A DNA stretch of 64,000 bases from DRQF01 sp964559135 (GCA_964559135.1 CAZLGG010000002.1:42232-106231); one strand, 5' to 3'; shown: positions 29,544 through 39,350, counted from the stretch's first letter. Made by a program: numbers and translations. The notes: generated by a model from the sequence alone, not told the origin.

Positions 29544-30832
29544 TGGATTCGTTCGGCTGGCTCCTCCTCAAGGCTTTCATCCCGTGGTTCGTGCTTTTGA
29601 ACATGATCCCCATCATGATCTTCCTCGAGCGCAAGGGCTCGGCCCTGATCGCCGACCGCATCGGACCCAACAGAGCGTTCATCCCCGGCCTCGGGCTGCG
29701 CATGGCGGGGATGGTTCAAAACCTCGCGGACGTCGTGAAGCTGCTCTTCAAGGAAGAGTTCGTTCCCAACCACGTGCATCGACGTCTCTACATCTTCGCT
29801 CCGATGCTCTCGCTCTTCGTGTCCCTCACCGTCGGAGCGGTCATACCGATGACGCCGTCGATGGACCTGGAGAGCGGTGTGTTTCAGGTGCAGGCGATCG
29901 ACGCCAACATCGGCATTCTCTTCGTGCTGGCCATCTCTTCCCTCGCCGTCTACAGCGTGACCTTGGCGGGCTGGGCCTCGAACAACAAGTACGCCCTCAT
30001 GGGCGGCCTGCGTGCCTCCGCCCAGATGATCTCCTACGAGTTGAGCATGGGGCTGGCGGTCGTGGGGCTCTTCATGGTCTACGGCAGCGCGAGCCTCGGC
30101 GACATCGTCGCCTCCCAGAACGACACCTGGGCCTGGGTGCTCCCGCGCTGGGGCGTCGTCCTCCAGCCCATCGGCTTCGTCCTGTTTCTCGTTGCCGGTT
30201 TCGCCGAGACGAATCGCAATCCGTTCGATCTTCCCGAAGGGGAGTCGGAGATCATCGGATTCCACGTCGAGTACGGTGCGATCAAGTTCGCCCTGTTCTT
30301 CATGGCGGAGTACATTCACATCGTCGTGGTGAGCCTCCTCCTCGCCACCTGCTATTTCGGTGGCTATCAGATTCCCTGGGTGTCCCCGGAGACCATTCAG
30401 AAACCCGAGGTCGCGGCGACGCTCGGCAAGGTTCTGCTCGTGGGGGCCATCCTCGTGGGATGCGTGATGGGAATCCAGCTCCTCAAGTGGCACCTCTCCA
30501 ACCGCAAGGTCTGGAAGGATGATCGGAAGCGGGAAGGAATGGTGCTCTCCTTCCTCATGGGTTGGATTCCTGCTCTCGTGGCGCTGATCGTGTTCATCGT
30601 CTGGGACGGGACCCTTGGCGTCACCGGTGCGGGGATTCTCGGGGGCTTCATCGGATTCCTCGTCTTGATGCTGAAGACGCTTTTCTTCTGCTGGCTGTTC
30701 GTGTGGGTGCGCTGGACTCTGCCCAGATTCCGCTACGACCAGTTGATGGATCTCGGCTGGAAGCTCCTCGTGCCTGTGGGGCTGTTGAACATCGTCTTGA
30801 CGGGCATCTTCGTCAAGCTGGGCATCTGGTAG
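29543..30832 (+). CDS. nuoH: NADH-quinone oxidoreductase subunit H
   Basis: 429 residues with about eight to nine membrane helices. It shows the conserved [18 protein letters not shown] loop, [10 protein letters not shown] and the quinone-chamber loop [20 protein letters not shown]. It connects the peripheral and proton-pumping arms. An extra hydrophobic pair near residues 330-375 makes it somewhat longer than E. coli NuoH. Confidence 0.97.
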   Translation: MDSFGWLLLKAFIPWFVLLNMIPIMIFLERKGSALIADRIGPNRAFIPGLGLRMAGMVQNLADVVKLLFKEEFVPNHVHRRLYIFAPMLSLFVSLTVGAVIPMTPSMDLESGVFQVQAIDANIGILFVLAISSLAVYSVTLAGWASNNKYALMGGLRASAQMISYELSMGLAVVGLFMVYGSASLGDIVASQNDTWAWVLPRWGVVLQPIGFVLFLVAGFAETNRNPFDLPEGESEIIGFHVEYGAIKFALFFMAEYIHIVVVSLLLATCYFGGYQIPWVSPETIQKPEVAATLGKVLLVGAILVGCVMGIQLLKWHLSNRKVWKDDRKREGMVLSFLMGWIPALVALIVFIVWDGTLGVTGAGILGGFIGFLVLMLKTLFFCWLFVWVRWTLPRFRYDQLMDLGWKLLVPVGLLNIVLTGIFVKLGIW

Positions 30833-30843
30833 GAGAGCGGTCC

Positions 30844-31356
30844 ATGTCCGATCTCGACATCAATCCGAAGGCCGAAGGGCGGATGAGCCTCTCCGAGAAG
30901 CTCTACCTGCCGGAGATCGCCAAGGGGCTGAAGATCACCTTCACGCACCTCTGGGGAAATCTGACGTCATTCGGTCGCATGCCTACGGTGGCGTATCCCG
31001 AGATCCGCAACCCCTTCCCGAAGCGCTTTCGCGGACGCCATCGCCTGACCAAGAAACCCGACGGGACGCCGCGGTGCACGGCTTGCATGTGCTGCGCCAC
31101 GGCGTGTCCGGCCGCCTGCATCCACATCATCGCCACGGAGGTGCCGGACCCCCACGTCGAGAAAGCGCCCGAGCGGTTTGACATCGACGAGTTGAAATGC
31201 GTCGTCTGCGGCCTCTGCGTGGAGGCCTGTCCCGTGGACGCCATACGCATGGACACAGGCTTGCCCGTCGACCCGGCCTACGACCGGAAGGACTTCATCC
31301 ACACCAAGGACCTGTTGCTTGCGACGAAGCCGGCCGCCGACGAGGAGGGGTGCTGA
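30844..31356 (+). CDS. nuoI: NADH-quinone oxidoreductase subunit I
   Basis: 170 residues with two 4Fe-4S ferredoxin motifs, [15 protein letters not shown] and [15 protein letters not shown] (clusters N6a and N6b). GGAG lies eight bases before the ATG. The stop overlaps nuoJ by one base. Confidence 0.97.
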   Translation: MSDLDINPKAEGRMSLSEKLYLPEIAKGLKITFTHLWGNLTSFGRMPTVAYPEIRNPFPKRFRGRHRLTKKPDGTPRCTACMCCATACPAACIHIIATEVPDPHVEKAPERFDIDELKCVVCGLCVEACPVDAIRMDTGLPVDPAYDRKDFIHTKDLLLATKPAADEEGC

Positions 31357-31853
31357 TGGAACAGTTCATCTTCTACGTCCTGGCGACCGTCGCAGTCGTG
31401 GGCGCTTTGGGGACGGTGAGTTTCAAGAACCCTCTGTCGTGTGCGCTCTCCTTGGTCATCACGTTCGTCGCTCTCTCGGGGCTCTACTTTCAAAACGATG
31501 CGCCCTTCGTGGGAGTTCTCCAACTCCTGGTCTATGCCGGTGCGATCATGGTGTTGGTCATTTTCGTGATCATGCTCTTGAATCTGCCCGACGTGCAATT
31601 GGAGCAAGAGCGCGTATCGCGGCAGGGAATCCCCCTGGCGCTCTTCCTGCTGGGCCCGCTCGGCGTTCTCGTCATCTCGAGGCTCATCTCCATCGAGTTG
31701 GGTGAGAAGCCCGAAGTGAATGCGTCCTTCGGTTCGGCGGCCTCGGTCGGGGAACTTCTCTTCGAGAAGTACCTTTTCCAGTTCGAGATCATTTCCGTGG
31801 TATTGCTGGTTGCCATCGTGGGTGCGGTGGTGCTGGCGAAGAAGAGGTTGTGA
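31356..31853 (+). CDS. nuoJ: NADH-quinone oxidoreductase subunit J
   Basis: 165 residues with five membrane helices and the conserved LQLLVYAGAIMVLVIFVIMLL segment that contains the pi-bulge helix of NuoJ. It overlaps or abuts nuoK at its stop codon. Confidence 0.96.
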   Translation: MEQFIFYVLATVAVVGALGTVSFKNPLSCALSLVITFVALSGLYFQNDAPFVGVLQLLVYAGAIMVLVIFVIMLLNLPDVQLEQERVSRQGIPLALFLLGPLGVLVISRLISIELGEKPEVNASFGSAASVGELLFEKYLFQFEIISVVLLVAIVGAVVLAKKRL

Positions 31854-32152
31854 TGGGAACGGAAGCCTATCTCATCGTCGCGTCCCTGCTGTTCCTCATA
31901 GGGGCGTCCGGATTCCTTCTCCGCAGGAATCTGCTTGTGATGTTCATGAGCATCGAGCTGATGCTGAACGGTGCAGCCCTCCTTTTCATCACCTTTGCTC
32001 GCCACTGGAACCGCATGGACGGCCAGATCTTCGTGTTCTTCATCATCGCGCTGGCCGCGGCCGAGGCCGCCGTCGGATTATCCATCCTCATCGCCATCTT
32101 CCGATTGAAACACCGGGTGAACGCCGATGAGTTGAGTGAGTTGAAGGGGTAG
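31853..32152 (+). CDS. nuoK: NADH-quinone oxidoreductase subunit K
   Basis: 99 residues with three helices. The proton-channel glutamates are present in MSIELMLNG and AAAEAAVGL. The ATG at 31853 has AGAGG six bases upstream; GTG at 31850 would be too close to it. Confidence 0.97.
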   Translation: MGTEAYLIVASLLFLIGASGFLLRRNLLVMFMSIELMLNGAALLFITFARHWNRMDGQIFVFFIIALAAAEAAVGLSILIAIFRLKHRVNADELSELKG

Positions 32153-32159
32153 GTCGACC

Positions 32160-34115
32160 ATGGAAACCCTCGTTGTCCTGATTCCTCTGCTCCTCCTGGC
32201 CGGCTCGGCTATCTCGGGTGTCCTCGCTCTCGCGAAGACACGGGGGCATGAGGTGCCCGACCGCGCTATCTCCTGGATCGCTTGCACCGGCCCGGCTTTG
32301 GCCTTTCTCTCGACCGTGCTGATTTTCAACAACATGGGGGAGGGGCAGGTCGTCGTGGCCGGATACGACTGGATCCTCGCCGGCGGGGCCTGGGTCAAAG
32401 CCGGGTTCGCCGTGGATCATCTGACCATGGTCATGCTCATGGTGGTCACGGGCATTGGCAGCCTCATCCACGTCTACTCGACGGGCTACATGAAGGGGGA
32501 TGCGGGGTACGCTCGATACTTCTGCTACCTGAACCTCTTCATGTTCTTCATGCTCGTCCTGGTCATGGCGAACAATCTTCTCTTGCTCTTCGTGGGTTGG
32601 GAAGGCGTGGGGCTCTGCTCCTATCTGCTGATCGGTTTCTGGTGGGCGGACGAGGCGAAGGCCCGTGCGGGCATGAAAGCCTTCCTGGTCAATCGCATCG
32701 GTGACGCAGGATTCCTCTTGGGCATGCTGGCGATCTACAAGACCGCGGGCACCTTGAATTTTCAGGATCTGCGGACCTTCGTGGCGGGGAATCCCGAGGC
32801 GTTCCTGCAGGGGGCCGGCTTTTTCGGAATGAGTCTCGCCACGGCGTCATGTCTTCTGCTCTTCCTCGGGGCGACGGGCAAGTCGGCGCAGATCCCACTC
32901 TACGTCTGGTTACCCGACGCCATGGCCGGGCCTACGCCCGTGTCCGCCCTCATCCACGCGGCGACGATGGTCACCGCGGGCGTCTACATGATCGGGCGGA
33001 TGAATTTCATGTACGCCTTGTCGCCGACCTCCATGATCGTGGTTTCCTTGGTCGGCGCGCTGACGGCGTTCTTCGCCGGCACCATCGCGATGACGCAGTT
33101 CGACATCAAAAAGGTGCTCGCGTACTCGACGGTGAGTCAACTGGGATACATGTTCATCGCCGCGGGGTTGGGCGCCGTGAGCGTCGCGGTCTTCCACCTT
33201 GTGGCGCACGCGTTCTTCAAGGCGTGTCTGTTCCTCGGGTCGGGAAGCGTCATCCACGCGATGAGCGGTGAACAGGACATGCGGAAGATGGGCGGGTTGC
33301 AGCGCAAGATGCCCATCACCTTCATCACGATGGCGGTGAGTGCTCTCGCCATGGCGGGGATTCCCCCCTTGGCCGGCTTCTTCTCGAAGGACGAGATCCT
33401 CTGGAAAGCCTTTTCAAGCGAGCTCGGCCACGGATGGTTCCTGTGGTTGCTCGGCATCGCCGCCGCCTTCTGCACGGCCGTCTACATGGGGCGTCTGATC
33501 TTCATGACGTTCTTCGGATCGTGTCGGGCCGACGAGAAGACGCGCGCCCATATTCACGAGTCTCCGAAAAGCATGACCGGCGTGTTGGCCGTTTTGGGAG
33601 TTGGAGCCGCCGTGATCGGCTTTCTCAATGTTCCCCATTTTCTGGGGGGGCACGCCGCGTTTTCTCACTACGTGGACAGTGCCGTGATGGCTGTCGGCGA
33701 GGCCCCCGTCGTGGGTGAGGAGGGGAGCGTGGCGGTGGAGCTCTCGCTGGCCCTGCTCTCCGTGATGGTCGCCTTCGCGGGGCTCATGTTGGCCTGGAGG
33801 TGGTGGGTGAAGGACCCAAGCCTCCCGGCGACCTACGTCGAGCGCTATCCGGAGGTCTACGAATTGGTCCGTGACAAGTACCGTGTGGACGAGTTCTACC
33901 AAGGGGCTGTCGTCAAGCCTCTGGAGTACGTGGCCGACAGCACGCTCAACAAGGCCATCGACCGCAAGGGCATCGACGGTGCAGTCAACGGAGTGGCTCG
34001 AGCGTTCCGTTGGTTGGGAGCCAGACTCGCCTCCGCGGAGACCGGAAACGTCCGGACCTATGTTGCCGTGATGATTGCGGGCATTCTTCTCGTCATGCTG
34101 TCCCTGTTGACCTGA
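32160..34115 (+). CDS. nuoL: NADH-quinone oxidoreductase subunit L
   Basis: 651 residues with many helices, the antiporter-like proton pump. Conserved segments are LLFVGWEGVGLCSYLLIGFW, the Lys helix TGKSAQIPLYVWLPDAMAGPTPVSALIHAATMVTAG (positions ~240-275), and VSQLGYMF. The C-terminal part includes the lateral helix region. Confidence 0.97.
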   Translation: METLVVLIPLLLLAGSAISGVLALAKTRGHEVPDRAISWIACTGPALAFLSTVLIFNNMGEGQVVVAGYDWILAGGAWVKAGFAVDHLTMVMLMVVTGIGSLIHVYSTGYMKGDAGYARYFCYLNLFMFFMLVLVMANNLLLLFVGWEGVGLCSYLLIGFWWADEAKARAGMKAFLVNRIGDAGFLLGMLAIYKTAGTLNFQDLRTFVAGNPEAFLQGAGFFGMSLATASCLLLFLGATGKSAQIPLYVWLPDAMAGPTPVSALIHAATMVTAGVYMIGRMNFMYALSPTSMIVVSLVGALTAFFAGTIAMTQFDIKKVLAYSTVSQLGYMFIAAGLGAVSVAVFHLVAHAFFKACLFLGSGSVIHAMSGEQDMRKMGGLQRKMPITFITMAVSALAMAGIPPLAGFFSKDEILWKAFSSELGHGWFLWLLGIAAAFCTAVYMGRLIFMTFFGSCRADEKTRAHIHESPKSMTGVLAVLGVGAAVIGFLNVPHFLGGHAAFSHYVDSAVMAVGEAPVVGEEGSVAVELSLALLSVMVAFAGLMLAWRWWVKDPSLPATYVERYPEVYELVRDKYRVDEFYQGAVVKPLEYVADSTLNKAIDRKGIDGAVNGVARAFRWLGARLASAETGNVRTYVAVMIAGILLVMLSLLT

Positions 34116-34128
34116 GAGGGGGAAGATC

Positions 34129-35628
34129 GTGCTTTCGCTCGTCATATTCCTGCCGCTCTTCGGAGCTCTCTTCATCCTCGCGGCTCCCTCTCTCGAGGAG
34201 AAGCGGATCAAGTGGGTTGCGCTCGCGGTGACGATCGTGGATTTCCTCGTCAGTCTACCCCTCTGGTTCCGGTACGACGGCGACTCGGGAGTCCTCTTTC
34301 AACTCGGACAGTCCGCGGAGTGGGTCCCCTCGTTGGGAATTCGCTACGAGGTGGCTCTCGATGGGATCAGTCTCCTGCTACTTCTGCTCGTGACGTTCGT
34401 CATGCCGTTGGTCGTCGTGGGATCGGTCAAGACGATCACGCGCCGGCATCGGGAGTTCTACGCCCTTCTGCTCGCTCTTCAGACCTTCATGCTGGGGGCG
34501 TTCGCCGCACGCGACCTGTTCCTCTTCTACATATTCTGGGAGTTGATGGTCGTTCCGATGTTCCTGATCATCGGCATCTGGGGTGGCAAGCCCCGGATCT
34601 ACGCCGCGCTGAAATTCTTCATCTACACCCTGTTCGGATCGCTGCCCATGCTGGTCGCGGTCCTGTACCTCTACACGAAGTTGAAGGCCCAGGCGGCGGC
34701 GGACCCTTCGATCGAGGCCGCCTATTCCCTGGACGCCCTTTCTTCGTTGACCTTGACGCTCAAGGAACAGTGGCTCTGCTTCATCGCCTTCGGGCTCTCC
34801 TTTGCCGTCAAGGTGCCGATGTTCCCCTTCCATACCTGGCTGCCGGATGCGCACACCGAGGCGCCGACGCCGGGCTCGGTCGTATTGGCCGGCGTTCTTC
34901 TGAAGATGGGCGGCTACGGATTCTTGAGGTTCGCGATCCCGTTCTTCCCGTTGGCGGTTCAGCAAGCCGTGCCGGCTCTCTACTTCTTCGCCGTCGTGGG
35001 GATCGTCTATGCCGCACTCGTCGCCCTCGTGCAGACCGACGTGAAGCGTCTCGTGGCCTATTCTTCAGTGAGCCACATGGGTCTCATCGTCTTGGGAATC
35101 TTCGCCCTCAATCCGGACGGTGTTCGCGGCGGCGTGTACCAGATGCTCGCCCACGGGTTGACGACCGGTGGATTGTTCCTCTTGGTCGGCATGCTCTATG
35201 AGCGTCGCCACACGAGGGAGTTCTCCGAATTCGGAGGCGTGGCGCATCGAATGCCGGTCTATGCATTCTTCTTCCTTGCCATCACCCTGGGATCGATCGG
35301 CATGCCAGGCTTGAATGGATTCGTCGGGGAATTCCTGATCTTCCTGGGCACGTTCCGAGAGAGCCCCGCGACGGCGTTCATCGCCGTGACTGGGGTCATT
35401 CTGGGCGCTTGGTACATGCTGACCACGGTCAAGAGGATCTTCTTTGGCGAGATCCGCAACGATGCGAATCGAAGCCTCGTCGACATCGATCGACGCGAGA
35501 TTGCCGTTCTCGCGCCGCTTTTGCTGATGATCATCATCATGGGCGTCATGCCGGCGCCGTTTCTGAACAAGATGGAAGCCAGCGTTCAGGCGGTCGTTCA
35601 GGGCTACATGACCGCCGTGGGGAGATAG
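34129..35628 (+). CDS. nuoM: NADH-quinone oxidoreductase subunit M
   Basis: 499 residues starting at GTG after GAGGGGGAAG. Typical proton-pump motifs are FYIFWELMVVPMFLIIG, FAVKVPMFPFHTWLPDAHTEAPTPGSV (split here over the Lys and Glu helices) and YSSVSHMGLI. It is a membrane subunit of complex I. Confidence 0.97.
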   Translation: MLSLVIFLPLFGALFILAAPSLEEKRIKWVALAVTIVDFLVSLPLWFRYDGDSGVLFQLGQSAEWVPSLGIRYEVALDGISLLLLLLVTFVMPLVVVGSVKTITRRHREFYALLLALQTFMLGAFAARDLFLFYIFWELMVVPMFLIIGIWGGKPRIYAALKFFIYTLFGSLPMLVAVLYLYTKLKAQAAADPSIEAAYSLDALSSLTLTLKEQWLCFIAFGLSFAVKVPMFPFHTWLPDAHTEAPTPGSVVLAGVLLKMGGYGFLRFAIPFFPLAVQQAVPALYFFAVVGIVYAALVALVQTDVKRLVAYSSVSHMGLIVLGIFALNPDGVRGGVYQMLAHGLTTGGLFLLVGMLYERRHTREFSEFGGVAHRMPVYAFFFLAITLGSIGMPGLNGFVGEFLIFLGTFRESPATAFIAVTGVILGAWYMLTTVKRIFFGEIRNDANRSLVDIDRREIAVLAPLLLMIIIMGVMPAPFLNKMEASVQAVVQGYMTAVGR

Positions 35629-35630
35629 CG

Positions 35631-37169
35631 ATGACTTGGGAGGACACAAAGGGTCTGCTGCCGCTCCTGGGCCCGTTTCTGGCCGCACTGGCGATTCTCG
35701 TCGTCGGCGGGAGGAAGGATAGGGGGCCCAATCCCCTGTTGCCTCTGCTGGCCTTGGCTGGATTCGGCTGGACGCTCATGGCCGTCGCTTGCCTCTGGCC
35801 GCTGGACGGAGCCCACGACGCGTTCGCGGGTGGTTTGCGGCTCGATGGGCTGGGGCTCGTCGTGGCGTTGCTCGTATCCCTGGGCGGTGCGGCCTGCACG
35901 TTGCTTTCCGTCGACTACCTGAAACGTCGCGGGCGCAATCTCCCCGAGTTCTACGTCCTCGTCCTTTTCTCGGCGGTGGGGATGATGGTCATGGGTATGA
36001 GCACGAATTGGCTCACACTCTTGCTGGGGCTCGAGACCATGTCCCTGGCCCTCTACGTACTCTGCGGGTTCCTCCGCGATGAAACACGATCCATCGAATC
36101 GTCCATCAAGTATTATCTGACGGGCTCGTTCGCCACCGGGCTGTTTCTCTTCGGTATGGGGCTCCTCTACGGGGGAACGGGTTCCTTCGAATTCCGTGAC
36201 CTCGGTGGAGCGATGTTGGACGCCCAAAGCCAGCCCTTGATCGTCGTCGGAGTGGGGTTCCTCCTTGCGGGGTTCCTGTTCAAGATCGGCGCGGCGCCCC
36301 TCCACATGTGGCTTCCCGACGTCTACGAAGGTGCTCCCACTCCCATCACGGGATTCATGGCCACCGGCGTGAAAGTGGCGGCGTTTGCCGCCGTGATCCG
36401 CGTCCTCTCGGAGATCTATCAGCACGAACACGTGGGATTGCGGGACGTCCTTTGGTGGATTGCGCTGATCACGATGATCGTCGGCAACGTCGCGGCCCTG
36501 GCGCAGACCAGCGTCAAGCGCATGCTCGCCTACAGCTCCATCGCCCATGCCGGTTATCTCACGATCGCCCTCGTCGTGATGCGTGGCGCAGTCGGCGAGA
36601 GCGGCGCCATCGACTTCTCGGGAAGTGTGGCCGCCAGGGCGATTCTCTACTACCTCCTCGCTTATCTGGTGGCGAACATGGGGGCGTTCGGAGTCCTCTC
36701 CTACCTCGAGAAGCAGGGGGGCAAGGGGCTCTCCTACGACGATCTTGCCGGACTCGGCTTCAAGCATCGTTTTCTTGGGCTGGTCTTGTCTGTTTTTGCC
36801 CTGAGCCTGGCCGGCATTCCGGGGACCGCCGGTTTCGTGGGGAAGTTTCTCGTCTTCGGGTCCGCCGTGGATGCTGGAGTCAACGTCGGCGACAGCTCTT
36901 TCGTGCTCCTGGCGGTCTTGGGCATTCTGAACAGCTTGGTCGGCTTGTATTACTATCTGCGCGTGTTGATACAGCTCTACGCCAAGCCGCTTGCCGAGGA
37001 CGCGTCGATGACAGGGGCCCCTCTCGTGGGTATGGGGACGGGGATCGTGATCGTCGCGAGCTTCATCGGGACCCTCTGGTGGGGTTTCGGGGCCGACTTT
37101 TTGAATCTGGGCTTCGGTGTGGAGCCGGCCATGCGAATGATGCAAGGCGCATTGGCGACTCTCAGGTAG
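35631..37169 (+). CDS. nuoN: NADH-quinone oxidoreductase subunit N
   Basis: 512 residues, the last subunit of the operon. Conserved segments are LGLETMSLALYVLCGF, FKIGAAPLHMWLPDVYEGAPTP and YSSIAHAGYLTI. GGGGAG precedes the ATG by seven bases. All fourteen NuoA-N functions are encoded in unbroken order from 23465 to this stop. Confidence 0.97.
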   Translation: MTWEDTKGLLPLLGPFLAALAILVVGGRKDRGPNPLLPLLALAGFGWTLMAVACLWPLDGAHDAFAGGLRLDGLGLVVALLVSLGGAACTLLSVDYLKRRGRNLPEFYVLVLFSAVGMMVMGMSTNWLTLLLGLETMSLALYVLCGFLRDETRSIESSIKYYLTGSFATGLFLFGMGLLYGGTGSFEFRDLGGAMLDAQSQPLIVVGVGFLLAGFLFKIGAAPLHMWLPDVYEGAPTPITGFMATGVKVAAFAAVIRVLSEIYQHEHVGLRDVLWWIALITMIVGNVAALAQTSVKRMLAYSSIAHAGYLTIALVVMRGAVGESGAIDFSGSVAARAILYYLLAYLVANMGAFGVLSYLEKQGGKGLSYDDLAGLGFKHRFLGLVLSVFALSLAGIPGTAGFVGKFLVFGSAVDAGVNVGDSSFVLLAVLGILNSLVGLYYYLRVLIQLYAKPLAEDASMTGAPLVGMGTGIVIVASFIGTLWWGFGADFLNLGFGVEPAMRMMQGALATLR

Positions 37170-37178
37170 AATCGAAGC

Positions 37179-37676
37179 ATGCTGGATATACTGTCGAGTA
37201 CCGTATTCTTGACCGCCATGAGCGTATGGCTAGGCGGCGTCGTGTTCTTTTCGTTCTTCACGGCTCCCGTGATCTTCGAACGATTGCCCCGAAACCAGGC
37301 GGCGGACCTGATTTCCGTGATCTTCCCGAGGTACTACAACTTGGGATACGTCTGCGGCTCGCTGATGATCGCCTCGGGTTTTTACCCCGTGTGGCTGGAG
37401 CCCACGGGCAAGATGGCTTGGTTGTCATGGGGGTTGGCGGTGCTGGCCACGGCTCTCTCCGGTTATGCGGGCAAGGTCGTCATGCCGCGGGTGAGACGAC
37501 ATCGGCAGACCGCAGCCAGTTCGGCGGGGACGGCGGAACATCCCAGAAACCTGAGCGCCTACAACCGCTCCCATCAGCTCAGCGTGACCCTCAACTCGGC
37601 CGTGCTGATCCTCCTGATCACGCAGGCTCTCATCTACGGCTACCGGGTGCGATTCATCGTCACGGGGGAGGGGTAA
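37179..37676 (+). CDS. DUF4149-type small membrane protein
   Basis: 165 residues with four membrane helices (for example FLTAMSVWLGGVVFFSFFTAP and WGLAVLATALSGYAGKVVMPRVR). The pattern fits the DUF4149/TMEM205-like family of unknown function. The ATG comes six bases after TAGAAT and has no clear Shine-Dalgarno, so transcription may start at or near the ATG. Confidence 0.75.
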   Translation: MLDILSSTVFLTAMSVWLGGVVFFSFFTAPVIFERLPRNQAADLISVIFPRYYNLGYVCGSLMIASGFYPVWLEPTGKMAWLSWGLAVLATALSGYAGKVVMPRVRRHRQTAASSAGTAEHPRNLSAYNRSHQLSVTLNSAVLILLITQALIYGYRVRFIVTGEG

Positions 37677-37812
37677 CTCTTCTTCCTCGCTGTCGTCGGC
37701 TTCTGCGAACGACGTGGATCGCTTCGGACCCCCGCACCTCCCCGGTGGATTGCCTTCAGCAAGTGAAGATCGCTTGTCGATGCAACCTGGGGAAGCAGGG
37801 GGAAGGACTCCC

Positions 37813-38472
37813 ATGGACATTGCGCTTTTGGTCGACACCTTCTGGCACATGTCTCGCGCGGGCGAGATCGTGTCACGTCCTTTCGGGGACTCGACGCTGT
37901 TGGACATATGCTTGTCGGGCTTGGCCGCTCTCGATGCGCCGTGTCGAAAGTACGTCGTGGCCGCCGATCGCTCCACCCAGGCCCACGCCGCGCGGTATCC
38001 GGAGCTGGAAGTCGTCCGTGTCCGCCCTCATGCTCGCACGGTCCAAAGAGGTCTGGCCCGTCGCTACTCCTATCTGGAGTCCCTGGGCGAGCAGTGGTTC
38101 CTCGAGGTGAACCCGATGTGGCCGCTCGTCCATCCCGAAGTGTGGTGGTCCGCGGTGGAGGCCCACCTGGCCGAAGACGGACCGGGCCTCGTCAGCGTCA
38201 GTCGTCTTCGGGGGCGATTCCACGTCGACGACTCCGGCGAGGGGCGAGGGAGCGCCGAAGGCAGCGTTCTGTTGGAAACGGACGCCTTCCGGATTTTCTC
38301 GAAACAGGTCATCTTCGGCGAGGGCAGCTACTTCGGAGCGTCCGACGCCGCCCCCATCCCGTTTCCCGTGCCCCGAGAAGCGGATTGGCAGGTCAAGGAC
38401 AGCCGAGGATTCGCGGCCACGGAAGCCGTCTGGGCCCACTGTAGGCTCGAGCGGCCACTCGCCCTCGTCTGA
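37813..38472 (+). CDS. Divergent nucleotidyltransferase-like protein (cytidylyltransferase resemblance)
   Basis: 219 residues from an ATG with GGAAGG upstream; the frame extends further upstream but without a better start. The segment FLEVNPMWPLVHPEVWWSAV followed by GLVSVSRLRGRF resembles the sugar-CMP synthetase pattern of LNP.xPFxxxxxI and xSVxxV. The N-terminal nucleotide loop usual in that family is not recognisable, and the partner gene of a nonulosonate pathway is absent. The function is unknown; it may bind sugar nucleotides. Confidence 0.45.
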   Translation: MDIALLVDTFWHMSRAGEIVSRPFGDSTLLDICLSGLAALDAPCRKYVVAADRSTQAHAARYPELEVVRVRPHARTVQRGLARRYSYLESLGEQWFLEVNPMWPLVHPEVWWSAVEAHLAEDGPGLVSVSRLRGRFHVDDSGEGRGSAEGSVLLETDAFRIFSKQVIFGEGSYFGASDAAPIPFPVPREADWQVKDSRGFAATEAVWAHCRLERPLALV

Positions 38473-38499
38473 CCCCTCGGTTCCCTGTTCACTTGGCCG

Positions 38500-38528
38500 T
38501 TGACGGGCCGCGCGCGTTTCATTAAACA
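38500..38528 (+). promoter_or_regulatory. Likely promoter of the RHH/PIN gene pair
   Basis: TTGACG (38500-38505), a 17-base spacer and TAAACA (38523-38528) lie about 70 bases before the RHH gene. AAGGAG precedes its ATG. Confidence 0.45.
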
Positions 38529-38596
38529 GGAGTCCCTCGACCCCTTTGGAGTCGATGCTTGCATCCCCCTGATCCGCCGTAAGGAGTTTCCCGAAC

Positions 38597-38833
38597 ATGG
38601 CCAAGGATATCAAGATCGTCAGCGTGTCGATCCCCGCGAAGCTTGTTCAGGAACTTGATCACGTGTGCGATCTCGAATTCAAGAACCGGAGTGAACTCTA
38701 CCGGGAGGCATTGAGGCAGTTCTTGAGACTTCGTCGATGGCAGAAGCTTCGTGAATACAGCACCGCGAAAGCGGCCGCCGCGGGAGCGGATGGCGTGGAT
38801 CTCGAAGCCATCATCGCTGAATTGACTGTCTGA
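38597..38833 (+). CDS. Ribbon-helix-helix (CopG/ParD-like) protein, antitoxin candidate
   Basis: 78 residues. The N-terminal ribbon IKIVSVSIPAKLVQELD and the two helices ending KNRSELYREALRQFLR are typical of RHH DNA-binding domains. The C-terminal extension (45-78) could bind a partner. The PIN-like gene begins three bases after its stop, the usual arrangement of an antitoxin before its toxin. Confidence 0.75.
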   Translation: MAKDIKIVSVSIPAKLVQELDHVCDLEFKNRSELYREALRQFLRLRRWQKLREYSTAKAAAAGADGVDLEAIIAELTV

Positions 38834-38836
38834 ACC

Positions 38837-39256
38837 ATGAGTGCGCCAACGCCTCAAGTGCTAGCTGTCGACAACGGAGTCTGGCTTTCCGGTCTCATCT
38901 ACGGAGGTCCGGCCGAAGAGCTGATCCAACTCGGGGTCACCGGCGGTGTTCGACTGGTCACGACCCAGTCCATGATCGATTCCATGGTCCGCATCCTGCG
39001 TGACCGCTTGAACTTCTCCGAGGCGGCTCTCGAACAGGTCGTCAAATTCGTTCGCGAGTGTGCCGAGGTCCTCGAAGACGTGACGACCAAGGATGGTGAT
39101 TCGGGCACGGTCTTGCAGCCCGCGTCCGGGCCGGGTTCCTACGCCGTCCTCGATGCCGCTGACAGGGGGGAGGCGAGCGCGATCGCCGTCGCGGGCCCCT
39201 CGCCGCTCCAGCAGATGCCCGCCTGGCAGGGTATCCCGATCGTTCCCTTGGCGTGA
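38837..39256 (+). CDS. PIN-domain-like protein (COG1569-type toxin candidate), degenerate
   Basis: 139 residues. The N-terminus VLAVDNGVWLSGLIYGGPAEELI matches the start of PIN-fold ribonucleases of the VapC/COG1569 type, with the first metal Asp. The helix around MIDSMVRILRDRLNFSEAAL and the later DAADRGEASAIAVAG also fit. The last acidic motif (TGDxDL type) is not seen and the C-terminus is altered. It may be an inactive or unusual PIN toxin. Confidence 0.6.
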   Translation: MSAPTPQVLAVDNGVWLSGLIYGGPAEELIQLGVTGGVRLVTTQSMIDSMVRILRDRLNFSEAALEQVVKFVRECAEVLEDVTTKDGDSGTVLQPASGPGSYAVLDAADRGEASAIAVAGPSPLQQMPAWQGIPIVPLA

Positions 39257-39315
39257 TGTCCTCGTTTCGGCTCCACCGGTCTTCCCGGTTCTGCTCCTTT
39301 CCTGTCTTGCCCACT

Positions 39316-39334
39316 ATTGAGAATCATTCTAAAT
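39316..39334 (+). promoter_or_regulatory. Fur/PerR-type operator overlapping the perR promoter
   Basis: The sequence ATTGAGAATCATTCTAAAT contains a perfect palindrome AGAAT-C-ATTCT, which fits PerR/Fur boxes. It lies between TTGCCC (39307-39312) and TAAATA (39330-39335), a 17-base-spaced promoter candidate, and 17 bases before the perR start. Autoregulation is inferred. Confidence 0.65.
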
Positions 39335-39350
39335 AGATTACCATGGCTCC

